The notes below the pieces were generated by a model that was not told the origin of the DNA, did not search any database, and worked only from the letters and a program-made list of their open reading frames with translations. Shown here piece by piece: positions 1-11,400 of a stretch of 64,000 nt of DNA. Numbering within the stretch: the first letter of the stretch is position 1; each line of letters begins with the position of its first letter. Origin of the DNA: Cavia porcellus (lineage: Eukaryota; Chordata; Mammalia; Rodentia; Caviidae); assembly GCF_034190915.1 (NCBI RefSeq), contig NW_026947493.1:41162501-41226500 (forward strand), written 5' to 3'. Position numbers and translations under genes: made by a program.

Positions 1-3000
1 TACATAAAATATACTATAAGAAGTTTGATCCAATGGAATTACAGATATTTCACAGCCATTGCATGAAACAAAATTACTCACACATTTCAGGTAAAAATCA
101 AAGATTTATCAGAAAAGTAACTTTTTTATTTTTTTCTTTCACTACATCAGCCTGCCAACATGGTGATGCCCTGAATTTGCCAAGGTAAAATACTCCACAT
201 GTCCTTCCCCACATCACAGTCACAGTGACACTAAGATACCTGAACATACATGATTGAAACAGTGTAGGTTGTTCAGAAATAGCAACACTTTAATTAGTGA
301 TGGGATCTGTGGGAAAATTAAATGTATTTTTAAAAATTTTCTTAAGAAACAACCAGTTTTATGCAACCCCTCAATTTTCTAACAACAAAAGTAAGCTTGA
401 AAATATTTGTGTCAAGGCTTTGATTTGACATAAATTTCCCAGATTTATGAATCATCATGTTACCCTGAACTTTTTTTATTTCATGGCAATAGAAAGGAAA
501 ATTCTATCTATAACCAAATGTCTCTACTTAATGGACTTTTCATTCTAAACTGAACCACAGATGACTTTTCAGAGTCAGAGTACAGATGTTTTTATTCTCC
601 AGCAAAATCAGTTTTAAAAACATTTCAATAGGGTTCCATAATATAGTGACAATAAGTTTAGATATAATGATACCATGACTAAAACTAAATTATTCCTATG
701 TTATAACTGGCTGATCACACAAATAATTATTAAATATAAACACATATGCTTTTGTAGATTTGTTGGAGAGATTCGTTAATTGCTTAATGAAAGATGTCTT
801 CCAGATACTAATTCCTTCATTTAGTTCAACAGATTAAATTTTATATGAGGAGATATTAGCATGCATGCAATGAAGTGACAAGGACAACCAAAAAGCTTAA
901 ATGTTAATGGATAAATGTAACATTCAAGTTACTTAAAAAGTGACACAGTATGATTTTCATTTTTTGTGCTTCCATTTGCTTCCTGCATAGACAAAAATGT
1001 CCCTTTTAATATTCATGCAAATATTCCAGGATTGTTTCCACATTTTTCTGAGTTGTAGATAAATTATGAAACTTTAAACAGCAAATGAAAAACTCCAAAC
1101 AGGCAAAATTTGTGCATTTTCTAATTGAGGAATTAGTCAGGACTTGACATCTGAAACCAAAGAAATTTTTTTTTTTTGCTATAGTTTTAAGTCATTAATT
1201 TTATGGAGATTCTGCAATTATAGTCTGCAGAAAGCTTTCATAGAAGAGTAGCTCTGCCACCATAGAGTTAATGTTGACAATTATTTTTGTGTGTGACAGA
1301 AAATTACCACTAATACCAACAGACCTGTGACTTCATTCCCCCCAGTCCCCTTAAACTGCAGTTCAATCTGCTATAATCTTTTTTCTCCCCCAGTAGGGTG
1401 CAGAGAGCCCTCTAGCTTCCAAGCCTGTTTCCCACTGAGGTACATATTGGCCAGCATACAGCTGCTCAGAACAACTATTTGCATCTACAATGGGGTCATC
1501 CCACCACGTTCTTTTCAAATCAATATGATTGGTACAAACAATAGTTTGATTTTGATTGCTCTATAGTACGCTTGGGTAGAGCCTCTGAATGCAAGTGAAT
1601 TGCTTAGAAACAATGGGCTGGTTCATCATCCAAAGCGTCCCTTTGCAAACAGCTGCCTCTGCCACACTCACCCCAACCACGTCCAGGAAAACAGATGGTT
1701 TCAGCATTCATGGCCAGTTTAGAGAAAGCCCCTGAGTCAAGTATTCAATGCATGTTTTTTAATCTACTTGATATTAAGGGGTATTTCTCTCTTCTAAAAA
1801 TTCCAAACACATTTAAAATCTCTTGCTAGACTTAAATTGAATTAAAAAGCAAGAAGTGCGTATTTTGGAGAGGGGAATAAAATCTCTGTCTTCAATCACC
1901 ACAGCCAGGATTTTGGTAAAACTGCAGTGCAGACTCTCATCTATGATAGGTGTAGTAATTCTGTAACACAAAAAGGTAAGTAATAATGTAGTACTGGTCC
2001 CTGAACACTGGTCTCCAAGCTTCTGTTGTCTACTTGAAGTAGCCCTTAAAGTTACTTTGAAAGAAGAGCATTTTTCTTTTGCTTTTGTTTTATCACAAGA
2101 AAAATCAGTCCAGGGAATTGCATGGGGAATAATAAAAGAGGCACTGACATTCCCATGTGCTATTATCAATCATTTTAAAAAGATATTAAAATTCAGCTTG
2201 TTGCAATGGCTGTGAAGACTCAAACATTGATCTATATACATTTGTATCTTGGTGATTTAAAAGAAATAACTGTTATATTTGGACTACCATCTCCATACTT
2301 CTGCATTTTTATAGTAAATATTAAGAGCAAGAAATTTTTACCTGGTAGCCAGGAGAAATATTTTAACTTGAAAAATAAATTAATAGAAACCAGAAAGTAA
2401 ACAAGCTATAATTGTTATAATTAAATTATTCATTAGTATTAGCTAAAATACTGACTTTGTAAAAGAATTCCAAAGTAACCCAATGTTACGCATTTTTCTA
2501 AATATCCCTTGTTTATATCATAAATATCTAAGGACACAAAAAAGTTCTATTAAATGGGCATTTTGACATGATTATGTTAGTAACTACCTTCTATTGGATG
2601 TCTTTAAACCTAATTTCTTAATATTCATTCAAAAACACAATATTTTATGTAATATAAACCCTTATTTTATAAAAGATTTTATTCTGATAATCTGAAGATG
2701 AAATAAGCTTATAAAAATAAATTCTACTGTCATCGACTTTCTCATAAATTACTACCATGCATCAATGTAAAATCAGTATTAGTCTATTCATAGAATGATG
2801 TTAGTATGAGCTAAACATTTATTGTAATATACTTATGAGCCATAGATACAATATAAATATATTTGTTTTAAATTTGTATATTTTATGGTATAAGATAAAT
2901 ATGAATTTTAACATTATAAAACATATTATAAACATATGATTATATTACATAGCACATAAAATGCAATATACATTGTATAAAATAAATATATAATAATCAT

Positions 3001-3060
3001 ATAACTTATATTTGATTAACATTAACATTAATAATCTGTGAAATTAGGATAATTTCATTC
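1..3060. other. AT-rich single-copy DNA, no gene seen
   Basis: Only short, unconvincing open frames. About 2400-3055 is extremely AT-rich (many TATA, AATAT and ATAAA runs). I recognise no repeat family. Confidence 0.6.
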
Positions 3061-3690
3061 AGTTATTGGCTGACATAAAAGCATTGAAAGGCCTGGCTAT
3101 TCCTTATGATTATTATCGCCATGGTCACCATTATCATTACTAGAGTAATAAAAAGAAATAGAGGACAAAATATGAAGTCCCACAGCAGGTCAATCTGAAA
3201 ACTTGCAAGGGAAGACGCGAGGTCAAGGCCCAGCCTGTGGGCTTCCACAGCACTGGGAAGCAGCACCTCCCACCTGGAGGAGCCCTGCTTGTCTCCTCAC
3301 CAGACTCTTCTCTGGGGACCACGAGATGATCCTCCGGTCTCCAAGAACCACCAGTGTCGATGCAGTTCTCACCCCCATTTCCTCTCTCCTTGATGCTGCC
3401 TAGTCACCCCTGAGCTGGATGTCCAGTTCACCCCGCTTTGGTGACCTCTGCCCAAGACAGGAGCATCTGCAGAAGCCCTCTGAAGAGGGTGAAGCTCACT
3501 GTTCACAGCTGCTCACATATCTGCCACCTTCATATGCAAATGCCCCTCCTTCCTCTAATTTCACGTTTAATCTACTGCCTGATATTTTTCCTTGCTTCTC
3601 TTTTCTGCTACACTGATGTATCCTTGCCAAATCTCCTTCTTTGCCTTCTTCTATTAAAACTGTGAGCCGGTTAGGTGTCAGAGATCCAGT
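3061..3690. other. Single-copy DNA, moderately GC-rich
   Basis: More balanced in composition than its neighbours. Open frames of 60-75 codons on both strands overlap each other and show no family motif. No feature supported. Confidence 0.5.
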
Positions 3691-3984
3691 TCTCCTTTCT
3701 TTTTCTTTCCTTCTTGCTTTCTTTCTTCCTTGGTTTATTTTTTCTTTCAGCCTCCTTTCTTTCTTTCTCTTCTCTTTCTTTTTCTTTCCCTCTTTCTTTT
3801 CTTCCCTTCCTTTTTTCTTTCCTTTTCTTCCCTTTCTTTCTCCCTTTATTTTTCTTTTCCTTTCTTTTTTCTTTCTTCCTATCCTTTCTTTTCTTTCTCG
3901 CTTCCCTCCTTCCTTCCTTTCTTTACCTAATTTCATTTCTCTCTTCTGTCTTCTTCCCACTTCCTCCTCCTCTTCTTCCCTTTT
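3691..3984 (+). repeat. Long polypyrimidine tract (CTTT/CCTT-rich)
   Basis: Nearly 300 bp of almost uninterrupted C/T on the plus strand, built from shifting TTTC, TTCC and TTTTC units. It lies at the 3' end of the minus-strand SINE at 3985-4245 and reads as purine on that strand, as expected if the SINE A-rich tail expanded. The 154-, 118- and 133-codon open frames over it are low-complexity artefacts. Confidence 0.9.
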
Positions 3985-4245
3985 GCTGTGGTACTAGAGG
4001 TCAAACACAGAAATACTCTACCACTGAGCTACGTATCTCCATCCCTTTTTTATTTTTTGAGACAGAGACTCATTAACTTGTCTACCCCTCCATTTGCTAT
4101 CTCCTTCAGTCTCACAAACAGCTGACATTACAGCTAGGCACAACCATGTGCAGTTTATTTGATTTGACTTTGCTAAAGAATTTTTTAATCTCTTGACTAA
4201 GTTGCACTCTCCCATTCATCAACCTGCCTCAGTAGACTAGGGATC
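3985..4245 (-). repeat. Composite SINE: B1 plus ID-like half (B1-dID type)
   Basis: Read on the minus strand it has a degenerate 7SL-derived B1 segment ending in an 'agtctctgtctcaaaa' block. This is followed by a tRNA-like part (TAGCTCAGTGGTAGAG A box, then a degenerate B box and 'ctagtacca') and a purine-rich tail. This order is that of rodent B1-dID dimers. It is well diverged. The left limit is set at the tail; the right limit is approximate. Confidence 0.75.
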
Positions 4246-4519
4246 CAATGAAACGCTTACTGACATACCCTACTTCTCAAGATACCTCTTAAAATCTCTT
4301 TTCGCTTTCTACCTACTTTCTCAGCCACACTCACAACTGTACTGTCTTTATCAGTCAGTGAAATGCTAATGTGTTTTTAGAATTCTATTGCTTTTTCCTG
4401 TTTCCAGTCCACACACTCTCATTGTCTATCCATTCATTCAAAATAGCACCAACTAAACTTCAAAGTTTATTTGTGCCTATGACTTCAACTAAAACTGATC
4501 TCCCAATTGGCATCCTTCA

Positions 4520-4670
4520 TTCCTACACAAATACTGGCAAGCCCTTACTGTGTGTCAGGCATAGTGCCTGGTTCATTCATTTACCAATGAATAAAGTACA
4601 GTATAGGTTCCAATTTAGTAAAGATTTCTGTGTAGTCTGAGAGAAAGTAACTACAGAGACAATGGCAATA
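4520..4670 (+). repeat. L2/MIR-like fossil
   Basis: Contains 'cttactgtgtgtcaggcatagtgcctgg'-type text, the recognisable 'tactatgtgccaggcactgtgc' block of L2/MIR 3' ends, preceded by CATTCATT. Very diverged; limits approximate. Confidence 0.45.
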
Positions 4671-5620
4671 CTAGATTACAGGTGGTCCTTGTTTAAGGAC
4701 CAAGGTAAGGCCCTGAGGCTAGGCTGTTAAATAAATTTGTATCTAAGTGAGAAACTATATATAGTTGTACATTACAATATTCAGAACAAAAAAGTGAAAG
4801 GAATAGTCCAATTTGAGGATTTTGTTTTTATTTGCATTATCTTGCATTGCAGTATCAATGTATAATGGGACATAAAATTATAGTACTGTACTTTACAGTA
4901 TTATCAGCAAAACTTACACTACATAACAAGGTATACTGTACAAAAAAGACACTGAAGTTCTATGAATACTATGTACAGATCTACACCTCCTCAAAAAGGG
5001 GTCATAAGTCTGTGCTATATCTTGGAACAGTCAGTCAACAGGGTACTAAACAAGGAATATTTGTATGTAGAGATAGAAGCACTAAAAAGATTAACCTATC
5101 TTACATAAATGATTTAGATTTTATATGTAAGAAATCAGAAGAGATACATCCTCCATTTGTATTTGAGAATGACCACTTTGGAGAGAGGGGCTAAAAACCA
5201 AATTTGAGAACAATGAGAAAAAGTGCGGTAGGTTAAGCCAGGCAAATGATGATGGCAAATTGGATTTAAGGGAGAAGAAGAAGCTAGAAGAAATAGATTT
5301 TATAGGGTAGATTTGATGACTTAGTTTTTGAGCCTTGAAGCTGGACAGGATATATGTGGTCCGATACATTTATGTGGTTGTTGTACAGTTCTTTTGATTG
5401 CAGTTTATACCTTCCTGTATGTGAGTCTGTCTCCTATGTCAGACCAACAGTTTCAGTACTTTTTGACCTCCATATTATCTATATATTTAGTCAACTTCCA
5501 TCAAAATATTTCATGTTAAAATCATGATGGAAAGGAGAAAAGGATGATGCTCAAAACCTCTAAGGACAGGTATAGAAGGGAAACTGGAAATCCTGTACTA
5601 CATGAGGTATTTCTTGCCAG
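4671..5620. other. Single-copy DNA, possible DNA-transposon remnant at its start
   Basis: At about 4685-4705 a short inverted repeat (GGTCCTT-GTTT-AAGGACC) starts an AT-rich stretch that could be an old mariner-type fragment; I could not find a matching far end. The 120-codon open frame at 4832-5194 has no motif I recognise. Confidence 0.3.
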
Positions 5621-5629
5621 CAGAAGGGG

Positions 5630-5715
5630 TATCTTAAATTCTGTCTACCAGAGACTAAGCACAATGTCTGGCACAAAGCGAGGTGTTTGATGTTTGACTG
5701 ACCACCTAGATGAAT
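5630..5715 (+). repeat. MIR fragment
   Basis: 'agcacaatgtctggcacaaag' followed by a degenerate 'atgaatgaatgaatg' end matches the MIR 3' region ('agcacagtgcctggcacatag'). Confidence 0.5.
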
Positions 5716-6131
5716 GAATGAATGCTAAAGTAGCCCTTGGTTTTCAGGCATACACTTTGTAACAATTCTCCAGGAAAACAGAGCCAGATCTCACCTTGGT
5801 CTGGTGTCTCTTTAATCAGGGATGGAGTGGACAGATACGAGTCAAGACATGAACATGAAAGTAAAGACATGACTCTAGGCCCAAACAGACCTGAAGTTTT
5901 GGGGCTTGGAAGCATCTGCCACCTTTATCTCACTTCACAAATGGTGATAAGGACATCGAAGTTTCCTAACCCAGCCAGGCAATGTACAGTATCTACCTTC
6001 ACCTACCAGAGTCCGAGGGTCTTTTCTTGTTTAATACTTTACACCTCCAAACCTTTCTCAAGGATTAAAACATTTAGTTTTTGAAATGATCCCAATTTAA
6101 GAACATTTTTGAAGTCAAAAATAATGAATTC
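5716..6131. other. Single-copy DNA, no gene seen
   Basis: Overlapping open frames of 69 and 115 codons on opposite strands carry no recognisable motif. No feature supported. Confidence 0.45.
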
Positions 6132-6226
6132 AGCCAGAGATTTAGCTCAATGGCTTAAGCACTACTCCTGACAAGCACAAGGTCATGCGTTCGATCACCA
6201 GTACCATAAAAAAAAAAAAAACAAAA
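6132..6226 (+). repeat. ID-type SINE (tRNA-derived)
   Basis: Has an A box 'tttagctcaatggcttaag', a B box 'gcgttcgatcacc', the terminal 'agtacca' and a 13-A tail. Similar ATAATGAATT/AGAATGAATT on the two sides may be a decayed target-site duplication. Confidence 0.8.
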
Positions 6227-6880
6227 TTAAGAATTAATAAAGAATGAATTTAACCACCATTGCCTCCTAGGGGAAAAAATTAAGCAAAAAACACACTGCC
6301 TCTGCCTGTTGGGTTATCTTTGTCTACTGCTTACCTTGTTCCAAGCAACTTTCAATACACTAGCCTTGTGCTTTGGTTACTTTCGGACAAATGATTCCCT
6401 AAATCTTGAGCTTTGTAGCAGAAGGATGCATGCCTGTTTGGAGTACTATTAAGGGAAATGTAGAGCGATTCAGTAACTTAATACACATTTGAACTTGCTC
6501 TGCTCTCCACTCCAGGTTTGTGTCCACTTATGGAGACCGTTCTACTTCCTGCCTTTCATTCTCTTCTGGGTCTCCCCCTTTCCCTAGAACAAAGGTTATT
6601 TACCTGTTGGGACTATCTCTAGCACCATGGCTGGGACCCGCACTCAGCCATCTCTGATGCTATCTGTCCATGCCTGTGCTTCCCAGCCACCCTGTGGAAC
6701 ACGCAGCATAGCAGCCATCCCAGCTACGCCATCGTCTCCCTGCCTCACCTCATTTCCCATTAACCCCCTCTCCAGCTGTCCCCACCAGGTCCTTCTTTGT
6801 TTTCTGAGTCCCTTGTTGGTTCCTATGATCATATTTTTAAAAATTCTTTTCTTAAAATGTAAACTATTTTAATTTTTAAA
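6227..6880. other. Single-copy DNA, no gene seen
   Basis: A 6627-6872 frame of 81 codons is Pro/Ser/Cys-rich and starts at a fair ATG, but has no domain and is opposed by a 62-codon frame. I do not call a gene. Confidence 0.45.
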
Positions 6881-6884
6881 AGTC

Positions 6885-7395
6885 ATATATTTTTATTGTA
6901 GGCAGTTCAGAAAATAGAGATGAGAAAGAGAGGAAAACAAATGTCATCTTTCATCTTATCTCTGTGTTAACCACTTGTGGTATTTTCATTACATCCTCTT
7001 CATAAAACCACAGATAACTCTTATGCACACATAGAGTTTTACCTCTCCGTGGCACAATGCAACATTGTAAACCTTTTTACTTAACAATGTAGTATAAACA
7101 TTTCTCTTGCCATTAAATATTCTTATATATTTTAATGGATAACTATAATTGCATTTTATGGACATAATATAATAATTATTAACAACTCATTACTACTTAT
7201 TATTTAGGTAATTTTTTCACTATTATAATAAATGTTATAATATAGAATATGCTTATAAAGAAGTGCAGTAACCATACACAATTCTTCAAGTACTTCTATG
7301 CTTACTTTCCAAGGATAAATTACTTGAATTGGAATTGCTTAGTCAAATGACATGTATGCTTTTCAGGATTTCAATGTATATAAGAAAATAGTTTT
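6885..7395 (-). repeat. Old L1 fragment (L1M-like)
   Basis: Plus-strand blocks such as 'cttaacaatgtagtataaacatttctcttgccattaaatattctt', 'ttttttcactattataataaatg' and 'aaggataaattacttgaattggaattgcttagtcaaa' match the antisense of an old mammalian L1 3' portion. No coding capacity remains. Confidence 0.6.
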
Positions 7396-8425
7396 TCATA
7401 AAAATGGAAATAATATACAAGAGCAGTATATATGAGAGTATTTACTGTTATTCAAACCCCATGTTTTCCTGCCTCAAAAATGAGGGCATCATTTTCTCTC
7501 TGCACTTACCAGGACTGGGTTTTGCTTGGTCTAGTTTGTGAATCTAGAGATGTTTTTAAATCTTTTTGATCTTTTGATCTCCCTGATCTTTTAACTTCTC
7601 TGGTGTGAAAGAACACAGTAGTACACAGAAACACAATCATTCACAATAAAAATTCATTTTCCCTCTCCTTCATGTCACAATTCCAGTCAATATATAAATG
7701 ATATTTGCCATCCTGTTTTGTTACTTATGTTTTTATGTGTACGTTTGTTCTGGTGTTAAAAAAATACATAGTGATCTTCTTTCAAGTGGTATACCATAAT
7801 AAAAAGCCATGCCACCAACAGAATTAGAAAACAGTATCACTATTACCAGCAGGTGCCACTACCTGATACAATAAAATGGAAAAAAAGTTTAAGTATGAGG
7901 TCCACATCCAGTAAGCAAACTAGTGGTATAGTCAGATCACAAGTGGTGCACATCTGAAATTATATTTAAAAACTGTACAGAGAAAATTTAATTGTTAAAA
8001 GTGATATATAATTTAGAATATATATAATTGAATGTCTTCTTCAACTGTCTGTTAAAATAAATTATGTTTGTGTATTATAGACATATATACACATATATGT
8101 ACAATTTAAGTCCTAAAGCTCCCTAAAAGATTGCTATTAATTATGAGCCTCTCTCCAATGTATCTCTGCCACCTACTGAGTTCTAATGACTTTAAAATAT
8201 GCTAGTAAAAAGGAAAGACATATGGGATGTTATGTATAGTGGAGGTAAGTGGTAAGGGATAGCAAATGAGACTCAAGTAGAGAATATTTTTTCTAATGTT
8301 CTTGTGTGAAATACTACAATATTTGAATGGAAACTGAAAATCTTTATGTTTTTTACTATATATGTAAGTCTCTCTACATGTATGTATGAATATATAAATA
8401 TATATATGAAGCATTGACTCTTTGC
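7396..8425. other. AT-rich single-copy DNA
   Basis: Short purine/pyrimidine TATA runs around 8000-8100 and 8355-8410. No gene or repeat family recognised. Confidence 0.5.
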
Positions 8426-8426
8426 C

Positions 8427-8472
<46 letters not shown>
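8426..8472. repeat. (TA)n microsatellite
   Basis: About 40 bp of pure TA dinucleotides, with shorter ATAT runs just upstream. The open frame rich in Ile-Tyr across it is an artefact. Confidence 0.95.
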
Positions 8473-8475
<3 letters not shown>

Positions 8476-9032
8476 CTGTTATCACTTCTTGCAACACATA
8501 AAGAAATTTTAACCCAAAACATTTTACACTGTAAAGTTATCCCGTGATGACTTATTTATTACCCAATAACCTAATGTAGATTTTCTACCCCAAAATTATG
8601 AAAGTTCTGGTTAATTCCCCAAGCATATACAATATCTATCATGTATTAAAATGATGATAAGAAAACTGAGAGAAATAAAGACAGCATACACAAATGTTTA
8701 ACAATCTGAAAAGGTTAAAATAGTACAAAATAAGGTACAAGTAGATTACTAAGCTCTTCTAGCATGTGAAATGGTATTTTTTTCAAAGAAAAGGCTTTTA
8801 TTTAGAGTGTATCTGAATTGAATAGTTCTGACTCAATGGTTAATACCCTTCTAAAAAGTAGAAATGATGAATTCAGATTTGGAAAGATTAATAGGAATTT
8901 CAATAGGAGTATTAATTTCAATAAAAGTATTGACAGTAATTTTTTAAGAGAAATAAAATAAAGGCCCAATCCCGACTATTTAAGTTTATTCTTGATTTCA
9001 AATTTATTAGTGATATATATGTCACAGTTTAA
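8473..9032. other. AT-rich single-copy DNA
   Basis: Contains small near-duplications such as 'aatttcaatagga' and 'aatttcaataaaa' around 8890-8930. Nothing else supported. Confidence 0.5.
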
Positions 9033-9500
9033 ATTTAGAATGAACCCTAAAATCTCCTATGTTTAGAGGGAGGGCTTTCATGATTGGATCATGAGGTGTC
9101 TAGCTTTCTCAGTGGATATGTCAAGTGATGATATCACAAGTTTGATGATAGTTTTGAGTTGATGGAAACAGAAATCAGCGCCCAGTGACAGGAGCAGGTC
9201 CGGGAGGGGTGGAGAAGCCAGGAGACAGAACAAGAAGAGCAGTCTGCCCTCATCTGGTGCAGTTTAAGGCCAGCAAGGAAAGAAAGGCAACACCTTTTTT
9301 TTTCCTTCCCTTTTTGGTGCTGGGGCTTGAATGCAGACCCTCACGCATGCTAGGCAAGCACTCCAGCACTGCATTAGAGCTCCACTACTCTGGAGGTGTG
9401 AGCTTGGGGACTAAGAATACACATGGCTTTCTAGGCCCTTCTCTGGCTTTTCCTTCTGTCTCTGCTCTGATTGATTTGAGGGGAAATGCTTGCACTGCTA
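9033..9500 (+). repeat. LTR-like (MaLR-type) fragment interrupted by a SINE
   Basis: 'ggagggctttcatgattggatcatgagg' and 'tttctcagtggat...tgatgatatcacaa' follow the order seen in MaLR-like LTRs ('gattgggtcatgaggg...atcagtggatt...'). The minus-strand ID-like SINE near 9290-9380 interrupts it. The right limit is uncertain. Confidence 0.45.
9288..9382 (-). repeat. ID-like SINE, minus strand
   Basis: A T-run, then 'ggtgctggggcttgaatgcagaccctcacgcatgctaggcaagcactcc': the antisense of a tRNA-derived SINE with B box then A box. The far (5') part is degenerate. Confidence 0.65.
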
Positions 9501-9846
9501 CGCTCTGAAACATTGCCTAATACTTAGTATCACATCAGTTCTCATTGCTTTGCAAACAAAATTGGTTCCTCTGTTTATTAACTAATTACATCCAAGATTT
9601 ATTTCAAACTCATATATGTATCCATGAAGTTCACGATGAAGAAAAGTAAACCATTCCCTGCAGAAAATGATCAGACCTTTAGGTCTGACATTTGATCATT
9701 TATTCAGAAGCTATGAATAGGTACCAGATAGCCTACGGACCATCTCAATGATTACAGACTCTAGCACTCACAACATTTACACTATTCTTTATAGACAGAC
9801 AGGAACCAAGACATAAACTCATGCTCTAGAAAACTCCAGGCTGCAG
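9501..9846. other. Single-copy DNA with a small hairpin
   Basis: An imperfect inverted repeat lies at 9665-9701 (see findings). No gene. Confidence 0.45.
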
Positions 9847-9964
9847 TAAAAAAAAAAAAAAAAAAAAATGAAGGTACCGGGGATTTAGCTCAGCGGCATA
9901 AGTGCCTGCTTGGCAAGCACAAGGTTGTGAGTTCAATCCCTGGTACTAAATAAATAAATAAATC
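9847..9964 (+). repeat. ID-type SINE preceded by an A-run
   Basis: About 22 As (9847-9868) precede the SINE, which starts near 9879. It has A box 'tttagctcagcggcataag', B box 'gagttcaatccctgg', and an (AAAT)n tail. The A-run upstream could be the tail of a lost neighbour element or a target preference. Confidence 0.85.
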
Positions 9965-11110
9965 AAAAATGAAAATGAATTCATGCCACTGAGTAAGAGG
10001 TCAGAGAGCTGGAGGGTAGTAAGCAGAGGTCACATTTAAGCTGCTCTGTGGATGCCAAGCTTGACCCAGTGCTGAAAATGCATGAGCCAATTTTCAGACA
10101 AAACTAGGATATCCAAAAACCAAAGAGCCCACACTGCCATTTCCCTGTACACAGAAAAGGCAAAAAAAGTGGGAGCTACATCTGATAGGTTCCTATGTCC
10201 CAGGAGACACTTGTAGCACGTATGATTTCATTGCCTGTCCAAAAAATCCAGGGTACACTGAATGCAATTTTAGTATTAGAATATTTGTGCACATTTGATG
10301 CCTTACCTTCATAAAAGTGTTTTTTAAGATCCATAAAAGGTCCAACATTGGAGAATGTTTTATCATAAGAGTTACGTTTGCCCTGATAGTAATGTGAAAT
10401 GCTCACAAAACAATAACGAATGTTTAAGTGTTTAAGATGCCTAATGGACAAGGGTCAAGTCAGTCCTGAAGGATTACAAGTTAGTTCAGGAAAGGTAAGT
10501 ATTAGGGTCTTGAGACCCGTAATCAGGCAAAACCATGGGGGGAAAAAGACAGCAAAGTGAGATGCAAGGGATGGTTAGGGTCAGTGGGGATGGAAGTACA
10601 GATATGCATAACTAGGATGCCCAAGTGTTACCAAGCCTTCATCGTGGTAATGACAGGCCCCTGTGGAATCTTCAGTGGAGGAGTGGAATGATACGAACAG
10701 ATTCAGGAGGCGTAAGATATTCAGAGAAAGGTTAAAAAAAGGATGACAGAGATGAAACAGAACTGGGGACTGATTGTTGGTCCAGCCTATTTATGCAGGG
10801 AGTTTAGGACAAAAGAGGAGTCACAAAGGCAGCATTATGGAAAATAGAGAAGACTTCAGAGACTGAGAAATGAGAAATCCTCTGACTTTGATAATAACAA
10901 ATTCTACCTGTAACTCTAGAGAACAGAGAATTAGTAAGATGGATGGAGAGAAACACAAGAAAATTCCACAAATCAACATGATAAATTTTGGCTGACCTGA
11001 ATTTTTTGGCTCAGGATCATGTTTCCCTCCTACCAGAAAGTCAACTAAGTGTAGATATGTGGGTATATGCATATGCCATATTTTAACACAGTATAGTTTT
11101 AACACAGTAT
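9965..11110. other. Single-copy DNA, no gene seen
   Basis: Frames of 91 and 112 codons on the minus strand have no recognisable motif and poor composition for coding. About 11083-11115 a 15-bp unit (TTTTAACACAGTATA) is tandemly doubled. Confidence 0.45.
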
Positions 11111-11400
11111 AGATGGCTATTTTGAAGAAAACAAGAGACATTACATAGCCATTATTCATTTCCTGTTATCTTACTTTGAAGTCCTATAATGCTTTCATTC
11201 TTTTGATTAGTTTTAGTCTGTTTTCTATTGTTTGATTTCATTATGCGGTGAAAGTATGGACAGCTATTTGGAAGAAAACAAGAGACACTGTGATAGCCAT
11301 TGTTGTTTCCTATTGTCTTGTTTTGAAGTACTTGTAATACTTTCATTCTTTTGACTTCACAGAGAATTACTTTTTACTATGTTTTGACAGCAATGATGAC
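11111..11400 (+). repeat. L1 3' UTR fragment with a 147-bp tandem duplication
   Basis: 'gaagaaaacaagagaca' recurs at 11124 and 11271, and the following 95 bp match well, including 'actttcattcttttga'. Similar text occurs in the 3' UTRs of the L1s at 29.6 kb (plus) and 52.1-53.3 kb (minus), which identifies this as L1 3' UTR. No ORF2 part was recognised next to it. Confidence 0.6.

Noticed and set aside
3496..4076. Open frames of 118-154 codons on both strands (Lys/Arg/Glu-rich or Phe/Leu/Ser-rich)
   Set aside because: They are translations of the polypyrimidine tract; low complexity without any domain.
8202..8522. 106-codon minus-strand frame with Ile-Tyr repeats
   Set aside because: Runs through a (TA)n microsatellite.
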